NCBI RefSeq assembly: GCF_032884065.1 | Contig: NC_088881.1 | Location: 14,656,039 to 14,720,038 of the forward strand | Length of the DNA stretch: 64,000 nucleotides | Reading direction: 5' to 3' | Origin: Artemia franciscana | Taxonomy: Eukaryota > Arthropoda > Branchiopoda > Anostraca > Artemiidae | Shown: positions 23,146 through 34,889 of the stretch, in pieces | How the letters are laid out: every line of letters starts with the position of its first letter | Numbering within the stretch: position 1 is the stretch's first letter | Notes under the pieces: model-generated | The model's input: only the letters and a program-made list of their open reading frames with translations | The model's database searches: none | What the model was told of the DNA's origin: nothing | Translations under genes and position numbers: made by a program

Positions 23146-24189
23146 AAAAAAAAAACGAAAGGAAGCTAGCCTAAGAGTTTGTTCCCGTTTTTATATAACA
23201 ATTGCGACCAAACGAAGTGCTCATTATTGCACTTATGTCGTTTTTACCTCACTGGCAAGCATACTTAAGCAAAGTGTAATTTTGACCAGGTTCCTTTATG
23301 TAAGTTAGTATCAAGCAGGCGTCGTTTCGGGTGATATAACCTGCATATTTATGCCCCCTCTTCCTTTTTGCAAAAAAAAAAATTCAAGCTGGAAATAAAA
23401 GCCAAGTGCACAAACTTGGGCAGTTCCCGGTGTTACCAGTCAAAGATTCCACAAATGAAAGCCCCTTTTTAGACAGTACTACCGATCCCATTCCTCCCTT
23501 ATTAAATACCCCCAGCACCTCCCTCCATATCCAATACAAAGCAACATGCCCCAGGCATCCTCTCCCCGAGATGCCCCTCCAACTCAGAAATTTACTCACG
23601 ACCAGTCAAATCACCATCGTACCCAAATCTTCCCATAATCCTCTCTTACTCGTATTTCTCCCAGTCACAGACCCCCTTACATAACCTATCCACCCCATGT
23701 ACCCAATATGTTGTTGACTGGTTTGGGCTTTCACCTGTCATTTGCCAAAGTATATCCGACCTCCCTCCTCCCAGGAAGTTCCCACTCCACTTCTCTTTCC
23801 CATCACCTTCTTGCCTTTCCCTCACCCTCTTTTCCTCTATCAAAAATCCTTCCAATTCGACTCCTTCTTACCCTACCTCCACGAATCCATCGTACCTACC
23901 CTGTCAACGTGACTCAGGTCTGAGACTTTTCGCATTTAATAATTGTCTTGTGATAAATTCTAATTGTTCTCACTTCCCGTCAACTGGAAACAAGTTGCAC
24001 CTTCCTCATCATGCTTTGTCCATATCCTTCCTCTACCCCCTCTCGAAATTCCGAAGGGAAATTCTTCTCTTAAACTTCATCTCCAAAGCCTTATAAAATT
24101 AAGCTAAAACCCCACCCAGGAAATTCTCAAACTCATCAAGTCTCCCTGTCGAGATTCCCTAATCGTTTAGTTTTTCCTAAACTTTTAGT

Positions 24190-24660
24190 TACGAATGCTG
24201 AAAGTCTTAATTTTGAAAAGCTTACCGAACTCTAGGGGATTTCAGAATCAAATCTAATAGATATTATAGCTGTTACTCAAGTACAGTCCCAAGACCTAGG
24301 GTTCCTGCGCCTGACAAATTATTCAGAGTTTATTAAACTCCGTCCATTAGACCATGCATTCGGAAATAAAGATGGGGGTGTTTTGATCTTTACTAAGAGT
24401 AACCTTTACCCAAAGATTGTTCGAATCCCTAGTTTATCCGAGTATAATGAAATCCTCTGGCTAAGTATTAGACCAAAAGTACTCCGTCGTCCATTTAATA
24501 TATTGCAATAGCTATTTTCTATTACCCCCCAAATCAAAATATCGATTCAAAACATAAATTTATCAAGTAATTGTAGCAAATTGCAGATTTTGTTATTTCT
24601 AAATACCCCAATGCTGGCCTTTTTTTAGTTGGCGACGCCAACGACCTTAAAATATAATAG
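24190..24660 (+). pseudogene. LINE endonuclease remnant (copy 1)
   Basis: Readable pieces are NAESLNFEKLTEL, DIIAVTQVQSQD (the usual catalytic Glu position of the TE motif is altered), KDGGVLIFTK, EILWLSIRPK, YYPPNQNIDSK and FLVGDAND (family GDFND). This is the ordinary order of an APE-type endonuclease. Several stops interrupt it. Copy 2 keeps only the last part, from about 36800. Confidence 0.7.
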
Positions 24661-25219
24661 ATTCTTTTTGATCCAACCTCCTTAGGTTGGAATTATCATC
24701 TTTCGATTCTTTTATCCCCCTCCTCAAATTTGAAGCATTCTTTCTCGATAACTTATTGCACTTATAACCCCCTTCAAAATTTTTGTCTTCTTTCTTTTGG
24801 TATGTGGCTGAATACTGAAGATTGGTCTGATGTTTGTAATTTAAAAAATATTGACGAGAAAATGGCTATGCTCCGCAAAAAGCTAATTGACAAATATCAG
24901 ATTTGTTTGTGAGAAAATAGATTTAAAAGGTGCTCCAGTGATAAACCCTTTATTAATCAAACTATAAAATCACTAATTAGAACCAAATTGAAGTTTTTCA
25001 AAAATCGTAAACTGGATAAGGCCAATAAACTAAGAAAGTCAATTCAAAGAAAAATTCGCAAATTGGCACAATCTTACTACAAAATTAAGGTCGAAGAATT
25101 GTTCACTACTTCCTTTATAAGCCCGTGTCTGTCCTGTTAACGAGATTACCGAGTCTGAGCGAATTCCAAAAATTTGGGAACATGGTTTCATAATCCCTTT
25201 GAAAAAAAGGAAAGCCTTG

Positions 25220-26276
25220 TTTTGAAGGTGTTCGTCCTATTACTCTTACTCCTATTTCCTCGAAACTTTATGAAGGGCTCCTTGCAGATTGGCTAAAGGA
25301 AAAAATCCTACCTCTTACTAACCTGAGGCAATTTGGGAACCTAAAACTTACTTCTACTTCCCATTATCTCGTTTCTCTTATTGACCCAATCGGGAAAATC
25401 CTCGAAAACCCTAATTCCTGGCTAAATTTAACTTCTATTGACCTTCAGAAAGTATTTGACCTTGTTAACCACAGTATTTAATTGAGAGGCTTGTCAGCGA
25501 GTTTGATATTGATCCCTTACTGGTGAAATTGGTTGCCTTCTTCTTAACATATAGATCGCAGTTTGTCAAATACCAAAATCATTATTCAAATCCTCTCCCT
25601 GTCCACAATGGCATACCTTATGGTACTCTCCTAGGTACCCTACTTTTTTCGGTCATGATCAATAGCCTCGCGACGGAATTTCCTGACCGATGGAAATTTG
25701 TTGATGACCTAACGGTTGTTGAAACTTTCTTTCAGAAATTAAATAAGCGATCCTATGAGTATCCTCAATGGAATTGAAGGTGAGACCTTGGAGTTAGACA
25801 TGACAGTAAACCCCTCTAAGTCCATGATAATGCCGATTTGTTTCCTCAAATCCTCGCTCTGTTTACTTAATCCTATCAATCCTGAAATTTCTGTGTCCTC
25901 GTCTAAACTACTTGGCATCATAATTTCGTCAAATTTAAAGTGGGATATTCACGTTAAAGACATCATCCATAGAGCTAATGTGTCTACCGCACTCTTTAAG
26001 GTCCTAAATAAATTCAGTGTCCCCCCTTCCCACTTCATAAGGATTTACACGTCTGTTGTCCGCCCGCATCTCGAATACGCTTGTCCAGTTTGGCACCCTG
26101 GTATCTCTCGCGAAGAATCGGAAAAAAATGAATCAACCCAAAAAAGAGCCTTGCGAATAATTTTCAAAGAAGTGCCATACTCTCTGCTCCCCCCCCCCAA
26201 CAAGAAAAAACTAGTCTGGAACTTCTTGAACGAAGGAGGGTTTTGTTGTGCCACCGTTTTGCAAAAAATGCAATAA
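25220..26276 (+). pseudogene. LINE reverse transcriptase remnant (copy 1)
   Basis: RT motifs in order: ISSKLYEGLLADWL, SIDLQKVFDLVNHS (motif A region), NGIPYGTLLGTLLFSVMIN (motif B), KFVDDLTVVE (motif C, FVDD in place of F/YADD), VNPSKSMIMP (D), SSKLLGIIISSNLKWDIHV (E) and a thumb with VVRPHLEYACPVWHPG. A frame change at about 25757 and stops in the N-terminal part disable it. Confidence 0.8.
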
Positions 26277-26639
26277 CCACCCCCCTGACGGGAATTAGTT
26301 TCCCCAAACGTCACTCCCCATCGAGATTATGGCCGACTCGAGCTGCTTCTGAGCCCATCCCTATTTTGTCCCTCATTCGCTGTGTTACTTCCAGATATGA
26401 AAATACTTTTGTCCCCATCATCACTGAAAAAATGAATAAAATATCCCACTAGTTTCTGTCTTTTTTTTATTGGCTGATGGTGCTGCCCAGATTATTGCAC
26501 TTATTTGCGTGTCCCCCCCTTGTTTTTTAGTCTCCCGTTAATTTAGTTTTATTTTAATGTCGTTCTTTTTTGTATTTATTCACTTATTTTTGTCCCCCCT
26601 TTTTTGGCCAGTTTGTCTTTTTAGCTCTTTTATTGACTG

Positions 26640-26965
26640 TATACTTAATTGTACTTTTGGCTGGAATCAGGTGTTTCCACCTCGCCCGGCATCCAGGATC
26701 CTTGTGACCTCTTTGGACCAGGTTTCACGATCTGCTCCCAATTGCTCTGCGAAAGGGAGCCACTGGACCGACCATCTATGTCCAAAGTTCTTAACGCCAC
26801 CAATGGGATCCAGGTCAGACTTGATCAGGATCCACCAATTCTTCTTTTGCCCTCCTTGATGCCTCTTCCAAGAGTCGTTGGGCTCAGCTAGAAGGATTCG
26901 ACGGGGTAGGTATTCTGGTGGTCTCCGTAGGACGTGACCGAGCCATTCTAAGCGGCGCACTCCGA
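26640..26965 (-). mobile_element. 3' fragment of another LINE, inserted in reverse
   Basis: On the minus strand: RRLEWLGHVLRRPPEYLPRR, then WKRHQGGQKKNWWILIKSDL and a C-terminal ETWSKEVTRILDAGR. This matches the post-RT C-terminus seen in RTE-like and related LINEs (RWLGHVLRM...LPR). It sits right at the 3' end of the copy 1 LINE and has a different orientation, so it is a separate insertion. About 97 codons remain open. Confidence 0.7.
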
Positions 26966-27893
26966 GAAACTCAGGCGTTGGTTCTAAACAATCATCATTT
27001 GTAGTATCTGCAACTGCAAAGTTTGTTTTCTGGGCCTTCCAACAGGCATTATGTTATATAAATAGTTTGTGTTTTGAAGACACAACAATCTTATTTATGT
27101 TATTATGCATGACATCATACAAGAAAATGCTTATGTGATGTCATAAGATATGGTTACATGATGCACTAGCATAGTACATGACGTCATTTGGCAAATATTC
27201 ATGTCTAAAGAGTGAATATTTATACCTACTTTTTAACCCTCTACTAATGCATAGATATAATTATTAAATTATGTTAATTATTACTCTAAATAATGCATAG
27301 ATGTAATTATTAGTTTTTGAATAAGTCAATTTTTTAAATATTCTAGTTAACTCCTTTCACTTGAGATGAATAAGGAAAAAAAAAGAGAACCCTATGGCTA
27401 CCCATTGGTAGCTTTCAAAAAATAAAATTTTTTGGCTTATTTTTATCGGAAAATGCCTTTTTTGATATTTTTGTAAAAAAAATGGCCCTTCCTTTCGTTT
27501 AAAAAAGTATATTTTGCTCCTTTCTTCATATTCATGATTTGTAGCAATCTGGGAGGGGAGACAGGCCTAGGCTCTTTTCCTCAAGACTTGTGGTTTGCTC
27601 TATGCTAGGTTCTAGCTGCTGTTGCAACCATGTCACAAAACGTGTTTTCTGAATATTTATGATTTCACTCTTTGAGACACACTGACAAAGTCTCAAGAAG
27701 TTTCCAGTATGTTATTTTGGCGTAGGGTCCTATGTAGCTTTGGAAACTGTGGTTTTAGGCTGATTTGCGTTTTAAGGTTGTTTTTTGCTTTGAAATATAC
27801 TAGGGGTAATTGTAAATCCATAAAAAGAGATATCCCTTATGTGAAGGTTCAAAGTATTGCAAATAATTTGTTTTGCCATTTGGTTTGTTTCAG
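26966..27893. other. End of intron 1
   Basis: Two diverged copies of ATGCATAGATNTAATTATTA (27248 and 27294) and several GACGTCAT/TGATGTCAT motifs near 27110-27186. Then apparently unique sequence with the polypyrimidine tract before exon 2. Confidence 0.45.
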
Positions 27894-28063
27894 AGGAAGC
27901 AACTGACAGTTCTTTGCCATCTGAAGACTGGGCCAAAAATATAGAAGTTTGCGATTTGATCAATGCCAAAGAGGATGGTCCTAAAGATGCAATTCGTGCC
28001 ATTAAAAAGCGCTTGCAACAGAATGCTGGGAGAAATAATAATGCTGTCTTGTTAACTCTCACG
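27894..28063 (+). CDS. Tom1: Tom1 exon 2 (first half of the VHS domain)
   Basis: Encodes residues 29-85, the first helices of the VHS domain, with the family signature [19 protein letters not shown], then LIN, then [13 protein letters not shown]. The acceptor is TTTGTTTCAG ending at 27893 and the donor is GTTTGC at 28064. The exon ends on a codon boundary with LLTLT, which joins LLETC of exon 3 (human LALTVLETC). The VHS domain forms an eight-helix bundle that binds ubiquitin and sorting signals. The preceding intron is about 20.3 kb, very large next to an 85-bp first exon, and is filled with transposon relics. No stop or frameshift is present. Confidence 0.95.
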
Positions 28064-28282
28064 GTTTGCTATTTTGTTTCATTTCCGTTTGCTCAATTTA
28101 AGTTCATTGGTTAATTCCTGTTTGTATTTATTAACATATATACATATACATACATGTATATTCTTTTGTCATTATGAAAGACATATCGCCGAACCTTTGT
28201 TGCTTTTAATTGTTCAGATTGTGGGACAAAGACTTCTTTTTCTTCCAACGATTTATCTAGTCCAGGTTTTTGATTTTTCAAA

Positions 28283-28485
28283 GGTATGGCAGGCATTGAT
28301 GACCTTAACCGTGTCAAAATCCAAAACCTAATAATCATCGCTAACATTTTCAATTTGTTTGTTTCGTTTTACCTTGTTTTGTTTTTCGTCATTATGATAT
28401 GCATATAACAAACATATGGTAGGTATTGACAACCTTATCCGTGTCAAAATCCCAAACTTAATCGTCATTGCTATCATTTTCAATT

Positions 28486-28487
<2 letters not shown>
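28283..28487. repeat. Two direct copies of a ~75-bp segment, ~130 bp apart
   Basis: 28283-28357 and 28413-28487 share TATGG(C/T)AGG(C/T)ATTGA, CGTGTCAAAATCC and CATTTTCAATTT. The second copy runs into the (TA)n tract at 28487-28559. Intronic; no coding. Confidence 0.7.

Positions 28488-28559
<72 letters not shown>
28487..28559. repeat. (TA)n tract flanking Helitron unit 1
   Basis: About 36 uninterrupted TA dinucleotides. It ends precisely at the CTAG terminus of Helitron unit 1, so it is the insertion target. Confidence 0.95.
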
Positions 28560-28560
<1 letters not shown>

Positions 28561-28715
28561 TAGCTGTTGGGGTGGCGCTTCGCGCCACCCCAACACCTAG
28601 TTGGTGGGGGCGCTTCGCGCCCCCCCCCCCAAGCCCCCCCGCGCGCGTAAGTCGTTACGCGCCATATTAGTTACGCGCCATTGTAGTTGTGTCCCTATGT
28701 CCCACCTGTGAATAT

Positions 28716-28814
<99 letters not shown>

Positions 28815-28819
28815 TTTAA

Positions 28820-29015
28820 CTACGTAAAACTTGCGAATATACAACATTCTTTGCTGTCCCATTGTCTGTGCATATAAATAGATTGTCAGGTTTACCGACT
28901 CTTGAACATGCAACATATAATGGTCCATGGGAAAACAATCCGTATTCAGATCTATACCTCATGATTCTAATGATTGCCCTTGAGCTTTGTTGATGGTGAT
29001 TGCTAATCGACCATT
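28820..29015 (-). pseudogene. Helitron Pif1-like helicase C-terminus remnant (unit 1)
   Basis: Minus-strand pieces RLAITINKAQGQSLES, then (after an in-frame TGA) GIDLNTDCF, and in a shifted frame [35 protein letters not shown] and VLRS with a stop. This is motif V-VI of Pif1-type helicases ([20 protein letters not shown]) from the end of a RepHel protein. One missing T in the CCCATGG region breaks the frame. The same TGA and frameshift occur in units 3 and 4. Confidence 0.85.
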
Positions 29016-29319
29016 CCCTGAGTCGCCATCGTCATTTATATATCCCCCTGTGCACCCCGGCGTCCCCTTTGTAGTTATGTCCCTGTGTCCCGGTCGTCAT
29101 TTATATTCCCTGTGTCCCGGTCGTCATTTGTGTCCCGGTGTCCCAGTCTGTGATTTCTCTTTGAGCGTCTTGGGCGTCATTTATATTCCTTGTGTCCCGG
29201 TCGTCATTTATATCCCCCTGTGCCCCCGGCGTCCCCGTTGTAGTTGTGTCATTTATATTCCCTGTGTCACGGTCGTCATCCCGGTATACATTCGTTTTTG
29301 AATTGGTATATGATGAAAT

Positions 29320-29930
29320 AAATTTTTAATTTTTTCCCTTTTTTTCCTTTTAGTTTTTTTTTGTATTGGTTTTGATCTTTTTTTAGGTTTTTTAGTTTCT
29401 TTCTTTTTCTTTTTAGTTTTTTTTTGAAGTTTTTATCTTTTTAGTTTTTTTACTTTTATTTATATTTTTTTAGTTTTCTTTTTCTCCTTTATTTTTCAGT
29501 TTTTTTCCTTTTTTAGTTTTTTTTTCTTTTTTAGTTCTTTTAGTTTTTACCTTTTTAGTTTTTTTTAGTTTTTTAGATTAAATTTTTTTTTAGTTTTTCA
29601 CCTTTTTTCTTTTTAGTTTTTTATTGGTTTTTACCTTTTTTTTGGCTTTTTTATTTTTTTTTCGTTTTTTCTTTTTACTTTATTTTTAGTTTTTATTTTT
29701 TTTTATGTTTATTTTTAATTTTATTAGTTTTCTTTTTCTCTTCTATTTTTCAGTTTTTTCCTTTTTTTTAGTTTTTTTTTAGTTTTTAGTTTTTTCCTTT
29801 TTTTAAGTTTCTTTAGTTTTTTTAGTTTTTCGGCTGTTTTATTTTTTTATTAGTTTTTATTTTTTTTTGTAGTTTTTGCCTTTTTTTAGTTTTTTCAGTT
29901 TTTTTTTTAGTTTTTAGTTTTTTACCTTTT
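29320..29930. repeat. T-rich array (TTTTTAG)n in Helitron unit 1
   Basis: Roughly 600 bases of irregular TTTTTTAG units on the plus strand (A-rich AAAAACT on the element's own strand). Similar arrays follow the minisatellite in units 2, 3 and 4. Confidence 0.9.
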
Positions 29931-29933
29931 TTA

Positions 29934-30010
29934 GCCTAACCAGGATTTGAACCTGGGAACTTCATTCTCCGTTCTGACACCCTCTCTCACCGAGTGACTA
30001 CTCCAGCATG
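29934..30010 (-). ncRNA. tRNA-like module with A and B boxes inside Helitron unit 1
   Basis: On the minus strand the sequence begins GCTGGAG, has an A-box-like TAGTCACTCGG with a CTC/GAG D-stem, and a perfect T arm CCAGG-TTCAAAT-CCTGG containing the B box GGTTCAAATCC. The anticodon stem does not form, so it is not a functional tRNA. It is more likely a tRNA-derived SINE head or relic. An A-rich tail follows it, as in many SINEs. Confidence 0.5.
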
Positions 30011-30187
30011 TTCATTTTGGTGTTTTAAATGGTATATTATTAACCAAATTAATGTGTTTTACAATATACTAAGCATCGTCATAACAAAAATGACGACAAC
30101 TAATTTCATGACGTCAGCCGACACAGAAACATGACGTCACCTGATCCACGATCTACAGATCCACAGACAACTTATTTTTATATATAT

Positions 30188-30190
<3 letters not shown>

Positions 30191-30246
<56 letters not shown>
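30191..30246. repeat. (TA)n tract joining Helitron units 1 and 2
   Basis: Pure TA run ending GTGTGTGTG, then directly the helicase remnant of unit 2. The GC hairpins that should separate them are absent, consistent with recombination between two (TA)n tracts. Confidence 0.9.
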
Positions 30247-30254
<8 letters not shown>

Positions 30255-30257
<3 letters not shown>

Positions 30258-30450
30258 TATTAACTACGTAAAACTTGCGAATATACAACATTCTTCGCTG
30301 TCCCATTGTCTGTGGATATAAATAGATTGTCAGGTTTACCGACTCTTGAACATGTAACATATAATTGTCCATGGGAAAAGCAATCCGCATTCAGATCTCT
30401 ACCTCATGATTCTAATGATTGCCCTTGAGCTTTGTTGATGGTGATTGCTA
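30255..30450 (-). pseudogene. Helitron helicase C-terminus remnant (unit 2, frame retained)
   Basis: Minus strand: [20 protein letters not shown], then LFISTDNG and [11 protein letters not shown]. Unlike units 1, 3 and 4 the run GCTTTTCCCATGG keeps the reading frame here. The TGA after SLES is still present upstream. It is therefore an older or separately derived copy. Confidence 0.8.
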
Positions 30451-31147
30451 ATCGAACATTCCCTGTGTCCCTATCGTCATTTATATAAAAAATGAAAAAT
30501 ATCCCCCTGTGCCCCTCAGCGTCCCCGTTGTAGTTGTGTCCCTGTGTCCCGGTCTTCATTTATATTCCCTTTGTCGCGGTTGTCATTTGTGTCCCGGTGT
30601 CCCAGTCTGTAATTTCTCTTTGAGTGTCCCGGTCGTCATTTATATTCCCTGTGTCCCGGTGTCCCGGTCGTCATTTGTGTCCCAGTGTCCCGGTCTATAT
30701 ATACATTTGTTTTTGAATTGGTATATGATGAAATAAATTTTTTGTTTTTTCTTTTTTTTTCTTTTTAGTTTTTTTGGTTTTACCTTTTTTCTAGCTTTTT
30801 TACTTTTTTTCTTTTTTCTTTTTAGTTTTTTTTTAGTTTTTACCTTTTTTCAGTTTTTTTTATTTTTATTTATATATTCCTTTTCCTTTTCTCCTTTATT
30901 TTTCAGTTTTTTCCTTTTTTAGTTTTTTTCTTTTTTAGTTCTTAGTTTTTTAGTTTTTTACCTTTTCTTTTTAGTTTTTTAGTTTTTTTAGTTTTTTTAT
31001 TAGTTTTTAGTTTTTTTGGTAGTTTTTACATTTTTTTTTAGTTTTTTTCTTTTTTAGTTTTTAGTTTTGTACCTTTTTTAATTTTTTTGTTTTTTAGCTT
31101 TTTTTGTAGTTTTTACCTTTTTTAGTTTTTTTCTTCTTTTGTATTAA

Positions 31148-31230
31148 TGCTAGAGACAAGGTTCGAACCTGGAACCTCTTGAACCTAGAACCTGGAACAT
31201 AACGCCTTATCAACTCAGCTACATCGGCAT
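31148..31230 (-). ncRNA. tRNA-like module inside Helitron unit 2
   Basis: Minus strand: GCCGATGTAGCTGAGTTGAT (A-box-like TAGCTGAGTTG) and a B box GGTTCGAACC near the other end. The middle contains an internal near-duplication of AGGTTC. The anticodon arm is not credible. tRNA-derived SINE head is the best guess. Confidence 0.5.
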
Positions 31231-31309
31231 GAATACATTCGTTTTTGAATTGGTATATGATGAAATAATTCAGACAAACACGGACGTCACTCGACTGAAA
31301 GACAGACAA

Positions 31310-31312
<3 letters not shown>

Positions 31313-31405
<93 letters not shown>
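31313..31405. repeat. (TA)n tract between Helitron units 2 and 3
   Basis: Pure TA run abutting the CTAG terminus of unit 3 on its right and the CAGACAACTTA end of unit 2 on its left. Confidence 0.95.
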
Positions 31406-31406
<1 letters not shown>

Positions 31407-31564
31407 TAGCTGTTGGGGTGGCGCTTCGCGCCACCCCAACACCTAGTTGGTGGGGGCGCTTCGCGCCCCCCCCCCCCCCCAGCCCCCCCGCGCGCGTAAG
31501 TCGTTACGCGCCATAATAGTTACGCGCCATTGTAGTTGTGTCCCTATGTCCCACCTGTGAATAT

Positions 31565-31732
<168 letters not shown>

Positions 31733-31739
31733 TTTTAAC

Positions 31740-31935
31740 TACGTAAAACTTGCGAATATACAACATTCTTTGCTGTCCCATTGTCTTTGCATATAAATAG
31801 AATGTCAGGTTTACCGACTCTTGAACATGCAACATATAATGGTCCATGGGAAAACAATCTGTATTCAGATCTATACCTCATGATTCTAATGATTGCCCTT
31901 GAGCTTTGTTGATGGTGATTGCTAATCGACCATTC
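31740..31935 (-). pseudogene. Helitron helicase C-terminus remnant (unit 3)
   Basis: The same sequence as in unit 1, with a handful of changes, ending [18 protein letters not shown] before the stop in the (TA)n boundary. It carries the same premature TGA and frameshift. Confidence 0.8.
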
Positions 31936-32339
31936 CCTGTCCCGGTGTCCCGGTCGTCATTTATATCCCCCTGTTTCCCCCGGTGTCCCCGTTGTAGTTG
32001 TGTCCCTGTGTCCCGGTCGTCATTTATATTCCCTGTGTCCCGGTCGTCATTTGTATCCCGGTGTCCCGGTCTGTATATACATTCGTTTTTTAGTTTTGTT
32101 TTTCTCCTTTATTTTTTTCCTTTTTTTTTTCTTTTTTAGTTTATTTAGATTTTTAGATTTTTTAGTTTTTTTATTAGTTTTTAGTTTTTTTTTCTTTTTA
32201 GTTTTTTTGTAGTTTTTACCTTCTTTTTAGTTTTGTTAATTTTTTTTTTACTTATGTCCTGGTCGTCATTTATACTCCCTGTGTCCCGGTGCTTTGTTGA
32301 TTGCTAATCGAACATTCCTTTTGTCCTGGTCGCTTTCTC

Positions 32340-33215
32340 TTTGAGTGTCGTCATTTATTTTTTTCTTTTTTAGTTCTTTTAGTTTTTACCTTTTTTAGTT
32401 TTTATTAGTTTTTAGATGAAATTTTTTTTTAGGTATTCCTTTTTTTCTTTTTAGTTTTTTATTGGTTTTTACCTTTATTTTAGCTTATTTTCAGTTTTTT
32501 CCTTTTTTTAGTTTTTTTAGTTTTTTACCTTTTTTTAGTTTTTTTAGTTTTTTTAGTTTTTTAGCTTTTTTACTTTTTTTATTAGTTTTTAGTTTTTTTT
32601 GTAGTTTTTGCCTTTTTTTAGTTTTTTCAGTTTTTTTTTTAGTTTTTTATTGGTTTTTACCTTTATTTTAGCTTATTTTTCAGTTTTTTCCTTTTTTTTA
32701 GTTTTTTTTTAGTTTTTAGTTTTTTTAGTTTTTTACCTTTTTTTAGTTTTTTTAGTTTTTTTTAGTTTTTTAGCTTTTTTATTTTTTTTATTAGTTTTTA
32801 GTTTTTTTTGTAGTTTTTGCCTTTTTTTAGTTTTTTTAGTTTTTTAGCTTTTTTATTAGTTTTTATTTTTTTTTGTAGTTTTTGCCTTTTTTTAGTTTTT
32901 TTAGTTTTTTAGCTTTTTTATTTTTTTTATTAGTTTTTAGTTTTTTTTGTAGTTAGTTTTTTTAGTTTTTTACCTTTTTTTTAGTTTTTTTAGTTTTTTA
33001 GTTTTTTAGCTTTTTTATTTTTTTTATTAGTTTTTAGTTTTTTTTGTAGTTTTTGCCTTTTTTTAGTTTTTTTTAGTTTTTTAGCTTTTTTATTAGTTTT
33101 TAGTTTTTTTTGTAGTTTTTGCCTTTTTTTAGTTTTTTTAGTTTTTTAGCTTTTTTATTTTTTTTATTAGTTTTTAGTTTTTTTTTGTAGTTTTTGCCTT
33201 TTTTTAGTTTTTTCA
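32340..33215. repeat. T-rich array with ~65-95 bp higher-order period
   Basis: Repeated phrase GTAGTTTTTGCCTTTTTTTA recurs near 32601, 32810, 32874, 33044, 33112 and 33188, separated by TTTTTAG units. A matching array is at 40650-40960 and 41170-41510. Confidence 0.8.
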
Positions 33216-33304
33216 GTTTTGAAGTCACCTGATCCAGTTTTTTCAGGTGACGTCACCTGATCCATCCACAGATCCACACACAGACAACTTATTTTTATAT
33301 ATAT

Positions 33305-34889
<1,585 letters not shown>

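Larger units (their letters stand above)
22140..26655 (+). mobile_element. CCCH-type non-LTR retrotransposon, copy 1 (degenerate)
   Basis: A LINE relic in the order ORF1 with CCCH zinc-finger motifs (22568-23140), Pro/Ser-rich segment (23400-23930), APE-type endonuclease (24190-24660), RT linker (24730-25120), RT (25220-25780) and C-terminus with a SSKLLGIIISSNLKWDIHV motif (25890-26200), then a T-rich 3' region. A second copy lies at 36800-39400. Stops, frameshifts and a deletion before the RT show that it is dead. The clade is uncertain: jockey/CR1-like by RT flavour. Confidence 0.8.
28560..30190 (-). mobile_element. Helitron unit 1, complete termini, non-autonomous
   Basis: Reading the minus strand, the element starts TCTATATATATAAAAA (at 30190), preceded by A, and ends in a GC-rich hairpin plus AGCTAG followed by T (at 28560). 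The A|TC...CTAG|T pattern and the 3' hairpin are the Helitron hallmarks (insertion between A and T, no target duplication). From 5' to 3' on that strand: a tRNA-like module, an A-rich array, a GACGACCGGGACACAGGGA-type minisatellite, a degenerate tail of the helicase gene, a (TA)n tract (28719-28811) and two hairpins. No Rep domain is present, so it depends on a partner elsewhere. Confidence 0.85.
30247..31312 (-). mobile_element. Helitron unit 2, 3' end lost
   Basis: Begins (plus-strand view) at the helicase tail and continues through the CCCTGTGTCCCGGTCGTCAT-type minisatellite, the T-rich array, a tRNA-like module (31148-31230) and a GACGTCA-containing segment to CAGACAACTTATATATA at about 31312. 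It lacks the terminal hairpins. It is more diverged from units 1, 3 and 4 than they are from each other. Confidence 0.75.

Noticed and set aside
29020-29300. CRISPR-like array of GTCCCGGTCGTCAT repeats
   Set aside because: Units are contiguous, degenerate and lack constant repeats with variable spacers; the context is a eukaryotic Helitron.
30191-30246. A separate mobile element boundary at the GTGTGTGTG run
   Set aside because: It is a short TG expansion at the end of the (TA)n tract, with the helicase remnant following directly; no terminal motif is present.
32340-33215. Telomere-like (TTTTTAG)n array
   Set aside because: Unit length and composition vary continuously, the array is internal to a transposon, and it resembles no known animal telomere repeat such as TTAGG.
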